Shown here piece after piece: positions 7,789 through 15,027 of a stretch of DNA of 21,161 nt. Made by a program: the position numbers and the translations under genes. How positions within the stretch are numbered: the first letter of the stretch is position 1; the number at the start of each line of letters is the position of its first letter. The DNA is taken from assembly GCA_002422995.1 (NCBI GenBank), contig DIUK01000034.1, positions 1-21,161 on the forward strand, in the 5' to 3' direction. A model generated the notes under the pieces. That model was given only the letters and a program-made list of their open reading frames with translations, had not been told where the DNA came from and did not search any database. The stretch is from Rhodocyclaceae bacterium UBA6160 (GTDB lineage Bacteria > Pseudomonadota > Gammaproteobacteria > Burkholderiales > Rhodocyclaceae).

Positions 7789-8185
7789 AGGAAATTTGCG
7801 AAAGTCCAGCCGCTTGAGCTGCTTGCATTACATCAATGACTTTTTGATGCGTGGCTTTAGCATCTGCGTTGATAATAACCACAGGCAATTTATCAGGTGA
7901 AGTCACACGCTTTTGCAGCGCTTGTTGAATTGCCGCCACATCCTCGCCTGGCACTGGTACTTTGTTGATTAATGTCTCACCAACAGCCGTAATAGTGACA
8001 TTAATTTCCTCTGGTTGTTCTTTACTTTGTGGCGCGTCAGCCGTTGGTAAATTGATTTCCAAGCCGGACAGCTTTGAGTATGTGGTTGTGGTCATGACAA
8101 AAATCAAAATGACCAACAACACATCAATCAAAGCGATGAGATTGATTTCCGGCATCTCACGTTGCCGATTACGTTGAAAATTCAT
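7763..8185 (-). CDS. exbD: ExbD/TolR-family proton-channel subunit
   Basis: A 140-residue protein with a short cytoplasmic N-terminus, one membrane helix (about 14-34, INLIALIDVLLVILIFVM) and a periplasmic domain. The helix carries the essential aspartate in LIDVLLV, which takes part in proton conduction with the partner ExbB. Together they use the proton-motive force to energise TonB (ExbBD) or the Tol system (TolQR). No tonB, tolA or tolB lies nearby, so the partner cannot be read from this window; position before lpxK is common for ExbD-type proteins. The ATG at 8185 is 9 bp after exbB and is preceded by only a weak AGG. Confidence 0.92.
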   Translation of the reverse strand: MNFQRNRQREMPEINLIALIDVLLVILIFVMTTTTYSKLSGLEINLPTADAPQSKEQPEEINVTITAVGETLINKVPVPGEDVAAIQQALQKRVTSPDKLPVVIINADAKATHQKVIDVMQAAQAAGLSQISFATQKAQH

Positions 8186-8194
8186 CGCCCGCGC

Positions 8195-8800
8195 CTACTT
8201 GCGATCACCATGGATCATCTCAACGAGCTTAATGGCTTCTTCTTCCATTTCAACCAAAAACCCATCCACTTGCGCCCTAAAGTGACGATACGCAATCATG
8301 CTGGGGATAGCAATCACCAGACCAAACCCAGTATTATAAAGCGCAACAGAAATACCATGTGCCAATGCTTGCGGGTTATTGCCAGAAGCCGTTGGCGCAC
8401 CAAAAATCTCTATCATGCCCACCACTGTGCCAAACAAGCCCATCAACGGCGCAATAGTTGCAATCGTGCCCAGCGTCGTGAGATATCGTTCGAGATCATG
8501 TGCTACGCCACGACCCGCTTCCTCGATTGACTCCTTCATTACTTCGCGAGAACTTTTTGCATTTCGTACGCCTGCAGCCAAAACTCGTCCAAGCGGGGAA
8601 TGACTTTCTAACTTCGCAATAAAAGCATCATCTGCCCCATTTTGACGGTATTCCGCAATCGCGCCTTGCAATACGCCTGTCGGCAAGACCTTCCTTTGCC
8701 GCAAAACTGAGGCTCTCTCAATAATCAACGCAACCGAAATAACGGATGCAAACAACAACGGCCAAATAGGCCAACCAGCTGCTTGAATAATTGCAAACAC
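8195..8800 (-). CDS. exbB: MotA/TolQ/ExbB-family proton-channel protein
   Basis: A 201-residue inner-membrane protein with three predicted helices: about 9-29, 109-131 (ATIAPLMGLFGTVVGMIEIF) and 152-173. The second and third helices and the loop with NPQALAHGISVALYNTGFGL match the conserved MotA/TolQ/ExbB domain. It forms the pentameric ring of the ExbB-ExbD motor. The start is GTG at 8800, supported by AGGAG 8-9 nt upstream. It heads the exbB-exbD-lpxK-ybaR-kdsB run, with a promoter predicted at 8833-8861. It could be TolQ-like in function, but no Tol genes are nearby. Confidence 0.92.
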   Translation of the reverse strand: MFAIIQAAGWPIWPLLFASVISVALIIERASVLRQRKVLPTGVLQGAIAEYRQNGADDAFIAKLESHSPLGRVLAAGVRNAKSSREVMKESIEEAGRGVAHDLERYLTTLGTIATIAPLMGLFGTVVGMIEIFGAPTASGNNPQALAHGISVALYNTGFGLVIAIPSMIAYRHFRAQVDGFLVEMEEEAIKLVEMIHGDRK

Positions 8801-8832
8801 GTGAACAACTCCTAGTCACCAGCAAAGTCTGC

Positions 8833-8861
8833 ACTTTATCCGGAAGCTATGTTTTGGGCAA
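8833..8861 (-). promoter_or_regulatory. Candidate promoter for the exbB-kdsB operon
   Basis: On the minus strand TTGCCC (8861-8856) and TAAAGT (8838-8833) are 17 bp apart. Each box matches 4 of 6 consensus positions, so this is a moderate candidate. It sits about 33 bp upstream of the exbB GTG, a suitable distance. Confidence 0.4.
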
Positions 8862-8906
8862 CACGGAAAAAACATCAACACCTGCTTTATTCGGCAAATC
8901 CTTTAG

Positions 8907-8931
8907 GTTATCCCCAAATTCTGTGGATAAC
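8907..8931. promoter_or_regulatory. DnaA-box-like inverted repeat between exbB and xseA
   Basis: The minus strand carries a perfect DnaA 9-mer, TTATCCACA, at 8930-8922. Facing it on the plus strand is the one-mismatch copy TTATCCCCA (8908-8916). Together they form an inverted repeat with arms GTTATCC/GGATAAC. It lies in the 250-bp divergent region between exbB and xseA. A DnaA role is inferred only from the consensus match. Confidence 0.4.
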
Positions 8932-9050
8932 TCAGTGGAAAAATGCACAGATTTTTTCTAAGTCTCAACAAATAAGTCACTTTTTTAAGCCGTCTCAAAT
9001 TTAATCAATCCATTTTTAATTTGCATTTAACATCCGCTCATTGAATTTTA

Positions 9051-10427
9051 ATGTCTTCAATTTTCACCATGACCCTATTTACAGCACCCATTTCCATTAG
9101 CGAGCTTAATCGGCTGACACGCCAAACTCTTGAGCAAACATTCCCCTTGCTCTGGGTAACAGGGGAAGTTTCCAACCTAACACGCGCGACATCCGGACAT
9201 ATTTACTTTACGCTCAAAGATCATAACGCCCAGGCCCGCTGTGTAATGTTTCGGACACGAATGCAACTCATTCCTTGGCGCATTGAAAATGGTCAGCAAG
9301 TTGAAGCACGAGCACTTGTTTCATTGTACGAACCACGAGGTGACTTTCAATTAAATATCGAAACCCTTCGCCGTGCAGGGCTTGGACGCTTATTTGAAGC
9401 GTTTTCTCAATTAAAGCAGAAACTTGAAACAGCAGGACTTTTTGCGTCAGAACGCAAAAAACCTATACCAATATTCCCCCATACTATCGGCATCATAAGC
9501 TCGCCAAAAGCGGCAGCACTGCAAGATGTACTGACCACACTGCAACGTCGCGCCCCCCATATTTCTGTCGTACTCTATCCCACACCTGTTCAAGGGGATT
9601 TGGCATCAATTTCAATTGCCAACACCATCGCCTTGGCTAACCAGCGGCGCGAATGCAATGTTCTGCTTCTAGTGCGTGGTGGTGGCAGTATTGAAGACCT
9701 TTGGTCATTTAACGAAGAAATAGTTGCCAACGCTATAGCAATTAGCACAATACCGATCATCAGTGGCGTAGGTCATGAAACAGATGCCACCATTGCTGAC
9801 TTTGTAGCCGATTTACGCGCTCCCACACCCACCGCAGCAGCAGAAATCGCAACTCAATACTGGTATGCACAGCCCCAAAGACTAATATCGATACATCAAA
9901 AACTATTGCGCACAATGCACCACCAAATTTCAATCAATCAACAGCGTATTGACCACCTCGGTGAAAGACTTGTCCATCCGCGTAAAGCCCTAACCCAACG
10001 CCAAATCCAAATAAGTCAACTTGAAACCCAGTTTAAGCGCCATACTGATTATTTTTTGCAAAACGAGCAGCATCAACTCAACCAATTAAGCATGCAACTT
10101 AGTCATGCTAAACCCCGGACTCAGCAGCATCAAGGACAAATCACTTTATTAGACCAACGCTTTAAATATATTAAGAATTCTTTTTTTATTAAAAAAAACA
10201 ATATCCTAGATAAAATATCCGAAGCACTAGAACATCTCAACCCAGAAAATACACTCTCACGTGGCTTTGCGATTATTCGTGATGGGCAAGGTCATGTAAT
10301 TAGCAATGTTCTTGATACGGCAACAGGTCAATTAATTGACATTGAGCTCGCCAGCGGTAGGCTCAATGCTAGCGTTTTAAGCGTTACTCCCCATACAAGT
10401 AAAAAAAATCAAAAACCAGCCCAATAG
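9051..10427 (+). CDS. xseA: Exodeoxyribonuclease VII large subunit
   Basis: A 458-residue protein, about the usual length. With XseB it degrades single-stranded DNA to oligonucleotides. The N-terminal OB-fold (about 12-107) includes LLWVTGEVSNL and GHIYFTLKD. The catalytic domain contains IGIISSPKAAALQDVL, RGGGSIEDLWSFNEE (209-223) and GVGHETDATIADFVADLRAP (239-258). A long coiled-coil-prone segment follows, and the protein ends with the conserved LSRGFAIIRD. Two ATGs (9051 and 9069) could start it and neither has a recognisable ribosome-binding site; the second gives a 452-residue protein closer to the family start. No xseB gene is adjacent. The gene points toward rpsT. Confidence 0.95.
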   Translation: MSSIFTMTLFTAPISISELNRLTRQTLEQTFPLLWVTGEVSNLTRATSGHIYFTLKDHNAQARCVMFRTRMQLIPWRIENGQQVEARALVSLYEPRGDFQLNIETLRRAGLGRLFEAFSQLKQKLETAGLFASERKKPIPIFPHTIGIISSPKAAALQDVLTTLQRRAPHISVVLYPTPVQGDLASISIANTIALANQRRECNVLLLVRGGGSIEDLWSFNEEIVANAIAISTIPIISGVGHETDATIADFVADLRAPTPTAAAEIATQYWYAQPQRLISIHQKLLRTMHHQISINQQRIDHLGERLVHPRKALTQRQIQISQLETQFKRHTDYFLQNEQHQLNQLSMQLSHAKPRTQQHQGQITLLDQRFKYIKNSFFIKKNNILDKISEALEHLNPENTLSRGFAIIRDGQGHVISNVLDTATGQLIDIELASGRLNASVLSVTPHTSKKNQKPAQ

Positions 10428-10436
10428 ACGAAATAG

Positions 10437-10463
10437 AAAAATCGCAAAAAGCCAGATTTTTTT
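10437..10463 (+). terminator. Possible weak terminator after xseA
   Basis: AAAAATC (10437-10443) and GATTTTT (10455-10461) can pair around an 11-base loop and are followed by more T residues. The stem is only 7 bp and AT-rich, so termination would be weak at best. It precedes the rpsT promoter. Confidence 0.3.
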
Positions 10464-10497
10464 AATGAAAACACTCCCTGAGCATTACATCTACCCC

Positions 10498-10526
10498 TTG
10501 CATCTACCTAAAGAGTCTTTTATAAT
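10498..10526 (+). promoter_or_regulatory. Strong sigma-70 promoter of rpsT
   Basis: TTGCAT (10498-10503) is followed after exactly 17 bp by a perfect TATAAT (10521-10526). Start of transcription is expected near 10533, giving a leader of about 44 nt that is rich in T and A. This is the best promoter match I noticed in the window, as suits a ribosomal protein gene. Confidence 0.8.
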
Positions 10527-10576
10527 TAAAAATCTTTTTAATGTTTCCATCTTTCTTTTCTTATTAATTATTCACT

Positions 10577-10837
10577 ATGGCTAATACAGCACAAGCTCGC
10601 AAACGCGCACGCCAGTCCGCTAATCAACGCGTGCACAACGTAGATCAACGTTCATCTTTGCGTACTGCAATTAAAAAAGTTCGCAAAGCGATTGCAACTG
10701 GTGACAAAGCAAGTGCTCAAACTGTTTTTATTGCCTCACAAAAAATCATCGACTCAATCGCCGACAAAAAAATTATTCATAAGAACTTAGCTGCTCGCCA
10801 AAAGAGCCGCCTCTCTGCGGCTATTAAAGCACTCTAA
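10577..10837 (+). CDS. rpsT: 30S ribosomal protein S20
   Basis: An 86-residue, very basic protein that binds 16S rRNA and helps assemble the small subunit. The start MANTAQARKRARQSA and the later HKNLAARQKSRLSAAIKAL are family hallmarks, and the length is normal. The ATG at 10577 is preceded by a T/A-rich leader with no Shine-Dalgarno-like sequence in the 20 nt before it. In E. coli S20 represses its own translation and its mRNA also has a poor initiation site, so the missing site may be part of regulation (inference). It is a single-gene unit between a near-consensus promoter and a strong terminator. Confidence 0.97.
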   Translation: MANTAQARKRARQSANQRVHNVDQRSSLRTAIKKVRKAIATGDKASAQTVFIASQKIIDSIADKKIIHKNLAARQKSRLSAAIKAL

Positions 10838-10857
10838 TTTTTATTAAACTGTTTTCT

Positions 10858-10898
10858 AAAAAAGCTGCATCTCCTGGTGGAAGATGCAGCTTTTTTTT
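10858..10898 (+). terminator. Strong bidirectional rho-independent terminator after rpsT
   Basis: AAGCTGCATCT (10862-10872) pairs perfectly with AGATGCAGCTT (10882-10892) around a 9-base loop. The stem is followed by eight T residues and preceded by a run of A residues, so it can act on both strands. It therefore also serves the converging DUF192 gene on the minus strand. Confidence 0.9.
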
Positions 10899-10985
10899 AT
10901 CTATATTTTTAGACTTATTCTCAATGCCTTTTATTTTTATGCTCAGCTATCGTAAAAATAAACGCTGTACCCTAGGAAACCATTT

Positions 10986-11495
10986 TTAGGGAATTCCTTT
11001 CACTTGCGTGCCAACAGCAATTCCCTGTTGGTCGAACCAGCCTTTGTTCATTTCTAGTACATAACGTGCACTTTTTTTCGCACAATGTGCAGTTTCTGTT
11101 TTTGGCTCCATATCCTCTATATTAAGGATATGCCCGCTTTCATCTAAAAAAGCGACCGAAATGGGAATAAAAGTATTCCGCATCCACATGCAATACTTCA
11201 TAGAAGAAGGAAAGACAAATAACATTCCCTGATGTTGCCCCAGGGTATGCCGAAACATCAAGCCTTCAGCACGTTGTTTTAATGTTTTTGCAATCTCTAC
11301 CTCTATGCGATATGAGGCTATCAATAAGTCAGCTTTAGTAAGTGGCCTATGTTTAACCTCAATCAATTGAGCATTGCTTTCTGGTTTTGCCGCAGCAAAT
11401 GGACAAAAAATACTACCCATAAACATGCTAATCAATACCAAAAAGATGTTTAAAGCATACCTGAGCCGCTCTTTTACTTGAGATAAGTTGATCAA
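10986..11495 (-). CDS. Secreted or membrane-anchored DUF192 protein
   Basis: About 169 residues. The N-terminus has basic residues followed by a hydrophobic stretch (about 13-34) and a possible signal-peptidase site after CPFAAA, so the protein probably acts in the periplasm or is anchored in the inner membrane. The rest is the DUF192 domain, with RAEGLMFRHTLG, GMLFVFPSS and MWMRNTFIPISVAFLD. The function of the family is unknown. The start is TTG at 11495, supported by AGGAC about 9 nt upstream that overlaps the stop region of rluE. With rluE it forms a two-gene unit, 9 bp apart. No ATG offers a better start. Confidence 0.88.
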   Translation of the reverse strand: MINLSQVKERLRYALNIFLVLISMFMGSIFCPFAAAKPESNAQLIEVKHRPLTKADLLIASYRIEVEIAKTLKQRAEGLMFRHTLGQHQGMLFVFPSSMKYCMWMRNTFIPISVAFLDESGHILNIEDMEPKTETAHCAKKSARYVLEMNKGWFDQQGIAVGTQVKGIP

Positions 11496-11504
11496 TGGCC
11501 CGTC

Positions 11505-12047
11505 CTAATAGATAACTTCACGCCAATGGCCTTGGGGTAAGTTAGTCAAATCCCAACCACCTACAGCCCAGCGAACTAGCCTTAAAGTAGGAAAGCCAAT
11601 TTTTGCAGTCATGCGACGAACTTGCCGATTTTTTCCTTCCGTAATCCTGAGCCGCAACCAAGTTGTGGGTATTCTCGCTCGATAACGAATCGGAGGTTGA
11701 CGTACCCACAATCCGCTAGGCTCGACGATGATATCTACTTGTGCAGGTAGCGTCGTAAAGCCCCCCAAACTAACCCCATTGCGAAGGGCCGTTAAATCTT
11801 CATCAGTAGGCTCACCTTCGACTTGAGCCCAATAAGTTTTCAATAATTTGTGCCTAGGGTGAGAAATTTTGGCCTGTAATTGACCATCATCAGTTAACAA
11901 AAGCAATCCTTCTGAATCTGAATCCAAACGTCCGGCAGGATAAACCTTAGGTATTTTAATAAAATCCGCCAAAGTAACGCGACCTGATTCGTGCGTAAAT
12001 TGCGTCAATACACCGTAAGGCTTGTTAAACAAGATAAGTCTGGCCAT
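11505..12047 (-). CDS. rluE: 23S rRNA pseudouridine synthase, RluE type
   Basis: A 180-residue RsuA/RluB/E/F-family enzyme that converts a uridine of 23S rRNA (U2457 in E. coli) to pseudouridine. It starts MARLILFNKPYGVLTQF. The catalytic motif GRLDSDSEGLLLLTDDG carries the nucleophile Asp42. LRITEGKNRQVRRM is the conserved C-terminal RNA-binding motif. It lacks the N-terminal S4 domain of RluB/RluF, which fits RluE. The ATG at 12047 is preferred over a TTG four codons upstream because the family starts here; no ribosome-binding site is visible. Upstream lies about 0.9 kb of decayed DNA. Confidence 0.92.
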   Translation of the reverse strand: MARLILFNKPYGVLTQFTHESGRVTLADFIKIPKVYPAGRLDSDSEGLLLLTDDGQLQAKISHPRHKLLKTYWAQVEGEPTDEDLTALRNGVSLGGFTTLPAQVDIIVEPSGLWVRQPPIRYRARIPTTWLRLRITEGKNRQVRRMTAKIGFPTLRLVRWAVGGWDLTNLPQGHWREVIY

Positions 12048-12134
12048 TATGAAAATCAATTTTTTAAATCAAGACAACAATTATGGGGGGGCGATGATGG
12101 AATCGTAATACTTGATCATAAGTAAAGCAATCAG

Positions 12135-12365
12135 TCACGATACCGCGCCGCATGTACGATGGATTTTTAGAAGCCCACATTCAGCCATCTTCTCGGTTTC
12201 ATCATAATCATAAAAAGCAATATGACTATAACGTGTAATACCAAAACTCTTCCATAACTTATCTCCAGAAATAATATATTCAATCGCTAGTTCTTTATCG
12301 AGTTGCCATACTGCGGGATAATCCCTCCGGAAACTAACGGCAGTTAAAAGTAAAACTTTCTCCAC
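12135..12365 (-). other. Orphan open frame of 76 codons, unrecognised
   Basis: The predicted peptide starts with GTG and contains FRRDYPAVWQLDKELAIEYI and ITRYSHIAFYDYDETEKMAE. Its composition is protein-like (mixed charged and aromatic residues), but I recognise no family and see no ribosome-binding site. It abuts the IS3 relic, so it may be the surviving part of a gene that was interrupted. It may equally be a chance frame. Confidence 0.3.
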
Positions 12366-12386
12366 AGCAACCCGAGAAGGTTTTAC

Positions 12387-12505
12387 ATCAAGACGTCACG
12401 CTTTTCAGACAGCCAGATCATCACCATTCTCAAGCAAGCAGAAGGCGGGAACACGGCATCCGTTCCGCAACACTTTACAAATGCCGCAGCAAGAAAGCTG
12501 GTACC
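12387..12505 (+). pseudogene. IS3-family transposase OrfA relic
   Basis: From 12390 the plus strand reads KTSRFSDSQIITILKQAEGG, the classic N-terminus of IS3-group OrfA (helix-turn-helix). The ATG expected just before it is ATC here. The frame then shifts: about 12470-12505 in the next frame reads TLYKCRSKKAG, matching the family's TFYKWRSKFGG. Roughly eight codons between the two blocks are missing. No orfB and no terminal inverted repeats are visible, so this is a dead fragment. Confidence 0.75.
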
Positions 12506-12713
12506 GAGATTCATTGGGAAGAAAAAACGGCGGTCATAAATAGCGATGTACGCAGTCGTAATTGCGCCCTGATTGACCAGACGCCAGTGACTCTTGTTAA
12601 AGGGAACTTGCGTTAAGGCGTATCGGTGACCGCTAGCGTCACGAACCAACGCAAGACATTGCAGTTAGGCACGCCGCAAAATTTGACAGCAAAATAAATT
12701 AAAAAAGGTTTCA

Positions 12714-12890
12714 TCATGCAGGCTGCCAGTATCGCCATATCAAACCGAGCTCCGATATATTGGTTTGTTGCCATACTTCCCCATTTAAATTATCAGCATT
12801 AACTTCTGCAAAAATTTTTACAGAGGTTTCTATTACATGCTTCTCATAAAACTGAATGCCACCTTTGACTTTTTGCCGACCGTCTGGCCA
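12714..12890 (-). pseudogene. Fragment of an unidentified gene, possibly the C-terminus of a beta-rich protein
   Basis: A 58-codon frame lies between two stops and has no start codon. It reads WPDGRQKVKGGIQFYEKHVI and later FAEVNADNLNGEVWQQTNIS, ending LGLIWRYWQPA. Alternating hydrophobic residues and an aromatic end would suit a beta-rich protein such as an outer-membrane barrel end, but this is weak. It may be a remnant from the same decayed locus. Confidence 0.3.
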
Positions 12891-12951
12891 TTAAGCATCT
12901 TTGAACCGCTGCTTTACACTCTTAGAACACTGATTTAGCGAATATCTAGCA

Positions 12952-14826
12952 CTAATTTTTAGTTTTAACTGGAAATTTTTCTTTTAACGTAGCAACCCAA
13001 GCTGAGACCTCCTCTTCAGTCACCGCCTGTTCGTATGATGACAACATGAGACGATTTTCTGGACTATCAGTGCCTGAATTGGCTGCTTTGACTGCAGTGA
13101 TACGATATAAGCTGTAATCCGCTTGATTGGCAACTCCAACAAACGAAGGCAACTTGTTTACTTTTGCTTTGAAAATAGCATTTAACGCATTAGGTGGCAC
13201 TACACCGACCGATGTACGACTCAATGTTTTAGGCATTGACCAAGAAAGACTTGCACCACCGTCTTTTGTTAAGAGTAATAACTTTTCTTCACCATCTTTA
13301 ACTGCTAACTTCTCTGCAGCAGATTGAATTAACTGGTTCTCGATCGTCGCCTTAACACTAGAGAAGTCTTGTCGACTTGCCTGCTTATACTCCAAGACTC
13401 TTGCCGCCACCAAAACCCCAGGAAGCACTTCTACTGCTTCAGTGTTGTGTTTTTTCTTGATCGTATCGGCATTGAATAAAGCATTCAAAAGTTTTTTATT
13501 ATCAAATGGAAATGCTAATTTATCAGTTTTTTTCAACCAGCCCGTTTTTTCCGAGTTGATTTTCCACTTCGCCATCACCGGTGACAAACTGTCGGATTGC
13601 TCATAAACCATATTGCCAAAAGACTCTACAGCCTCTGCATATTGCTTTGCCCCTAAATCGCGTTTTAGTTCCGCAGCTATAGCTTCCTTAACCTCATCAA
13701 ATAGCTTGACTCTTTGCGGCTTAACTCCAGTCACACGGATAACATGAAAACCAAACTCGGTTCGAGCAAGCACTGGAGGCCCATTTTCTTTTGCACTGAA
13801 GACTGCATCTTCAAACGCTTTTGTCATCAGTCCGCGGCCAAACCAGCCTAAATCGCCGCCCTTTTCAGCAGACTGCAAGTCTTGAGAGTTTTGTTTTGCC
13901 AATACATCAAAACTGGATTTATTTTGATTGAGTTGATTAAGAATACTTTGTGCCTTTTGTTGTGCCAACTTAACTGTTGGATCTTCTGCATCCTTAGTCA
14001 AGGCGATAAGAATATGACTCGCCCGTCTCGATTCAGGCTCCGTATAGCGGCTTGAATCCGCCTCATACCGAGCTTTAATAGCTGGCTCATCAATATCAAT
14101 TTTTGCTGCTAGTGCATCTGCATTAAGCACAACAAACTCAGCACGTACTTGCTCAGGCAACTCAAATAACTTCCCGTTCTCAACATAATACTTATGAGCA
14201 GCATCCGGTGATAAATTGACTTGAGAGTAATAATTTACATAAGGCAATTGCACTTCATCAATCACGCGCTGCTCTAGCTTTACAGACAACCAGTGAGCAG
14301 CTGAAGCTGCACTAAGAAGGCGCGCAGAAGATACAGGCAGAGTCAATTGCTGCACCATCAAATCTTGACGAACCCTCGCCTCGAAAAACTCTGGCCTGAT
14401 GCCTTGAGAAGATAAGGCTGCTTCATATTGACTAGCCGAAAACTGGCCATTTTCCTGAAACGCTGGAATGCTTGCGATGGTGTTGACTAGCTCATTTTTG
14501 CTGACGGACAATTTGCTTTGATTGACCTCCAAAGCCAAAAGTTTTTTTGTCACCAATCCATCCAGGACTTGCTGGCGAGCTTGGGTGGTGTCAAAAGCAG
14601 ACGCATCAAAAGAAGCACCCATTTGCGCACTCAAGCGTTCTTTTTGTTCATTCAGAGCCGCATTGAGTTCTTGTTGCGTGATTTTCACCTTACCAACTGT
14701 TGCAATTTCTTCTCCGCCACTACTCTGAGAAATATAAGACTCAACCCCCCATAACGCAAAAGGAATAGTAATAAGAACAAGAAAGAGTTGAACGATTTTT
14801 TTGTTGTTACGAACGCTGTCAAACAT
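12952..14826 (-). CDS. ppiD: Periplasmic folding chaperone PpiD (SurA-N and parvulin domains)
   Basis: A 624-residue inner-membrane-anchored chaperone working at the periplasmic exit of the Sec translocon. It begins MFDSVRNNKK, followed by a single membrane helix (about 11-30, IVQLFLVLITIPFALWGVES). A SurA-like N-terminal chaperone region follows (about 40-240). The parvulin domain spans about 266-368 and contains RRASHILIAL, GGDLGWFGRG and EFGFHVIRV; a C-terminal chaperone region completes it. The frame is open a further 29 codons upstream, but those codons run through the tRNA-Val gene, so ATG 14826 is the true start. It follows lon and tRNA-Val, a common order in betaproteobacteria. Confidence 0.94.
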   Translation of the reverse strand: MFDSVRNNKKIVQLFLVLITIPFALWGVESYISQSSGGEEIATVGKVKITQQELNAALNEQKERLSAQMGASFDASAFDTTQARQQVLDGLVTKKLLALEVNQSKLSVSKNELVNTIASIPAFQENGQFSASQYEAALSSQGIRPEFFEARVRQDLMVQQLTLPVSSARLLSAASAAHWLSVKLEQRVIDEVQLPYVNYYSQVNLSPDAAHKYYVENGKLFELPEQVRAEFVVLNADALAAKIDIDEPAIKARYEADSSRYTEPESRRASHILIALTKDAEDPTVKLAQQKAQSILNQLNQNKSSFDVLAKQNSQDLQSAEKGGDLGWFGRGLMTKAFEDAVFSAKENGPPVLARTEFGFHVIRVTGVKPQRVKLFDEVKEAIAAELKRDLGAKQYAEAVESFGNMVYEQSDSLSPVMAKWKINSEKTGWLKKTDKLAFPFDNKKLLNALFNADTIKKKHNTEAVEVLPGVLVAARVLEYKQASRQDFSSVKATIENQLIQSAAEKLAVKDGEEKLLLLTKDGGASLSWSMPKTLSRTSVGVVPPNALNAIFKAKVNKLPSFVGVANQADYSLYRITAVKAANSGTDSPENRLMLSSYEQAVTEEEVSAWVATLKEKFPVKTKN

Positions 14827-14845
14827 AGCTATAAACCCTAGATGT

Positions 14846-14875
14846 AACAAAGGCGAACAAATGTTCGCCTTTGTT
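14846..14875 (-). terminator. 14-bp hairpin between tRNA-Val and ppiD
   Basis: The left arm AACAAAGGCGAACA (14846-14859) and right arm TGTTCGCCTTTGTT (14862-14875) are perfectly complementary with a 2-base spacer. In the tRNA-to-ppiD direction the stem is followed by ACATCT rather than a T run. In the opposite direction five T residues follow. It may terminate or process the tRNA-Val transcript, or structure the ppiD leader; direction is uncertain. Confidence 0.5.
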
Positions 14876-14880
14876 TTTAA

Positions 14881-14956
14881 TGGTGGGTACTGACGGGCTC
14901 GAACCGCCGACATTCGCCTTGTAAGGGCGACGCTCTACCAACTGAGCTAAGCACCC
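14881..14956 (-). tRNA. tRNA-Val (anticodon UAC)
   Basis: A 76-nt tRNA on the minus strand. The acceptor GGGTGCT (14956-14950) pairs with AGTACCC, with one G-U pair. The D-arm reads GCTCAGTTGGTAGAGC, the anticodon stem TCGCC/GGCGA encloses CTTACAA (anticodon TAC), and the T-loop contains GTTCGAGCC. CCA is encoded at 14883-14881. It lies between lon and ppiD. Confidence 0.97.
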
Positions 14957-15027
14957 GCTGAACAAAATCTAATTGTTGAGCGTAGATGGAAATTCTATCA
15001 TTAACTAATACATTTCTGTGTACCAAT

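Larger units (their letters stand above)
12048..12951. other. Decayed intergenic region between rluE and ppiD
   Basis: About 900 bp without an intact recognisable gene. It contains an IS3-family orfA relic on the plus strand near 12387-12505, a 76-codon minus-strand frame at 12135-12365, a 58-codon minus-strand fragment at 12714-12890, and short frames with no known motif. The mixture of broken reading frames suggests repeated insertion and deletion. Confidence 0.7.

Noticed and set aside
12383..12649. 88-codon minus-strand frame opposite the IS3 relic
   Set aside because: It lies antisense to the recognisable IS3 orfA sequence, and I found no family or start signal. It is most simply a shadow frame, although its first half looks somewhat protein-like.
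12952..14913. Longer ppiD starting at 14913
   Set aside because: The additional 29 codons run through tRNA-Val. The family start MFDSVRNNKK at 14826 is clear.
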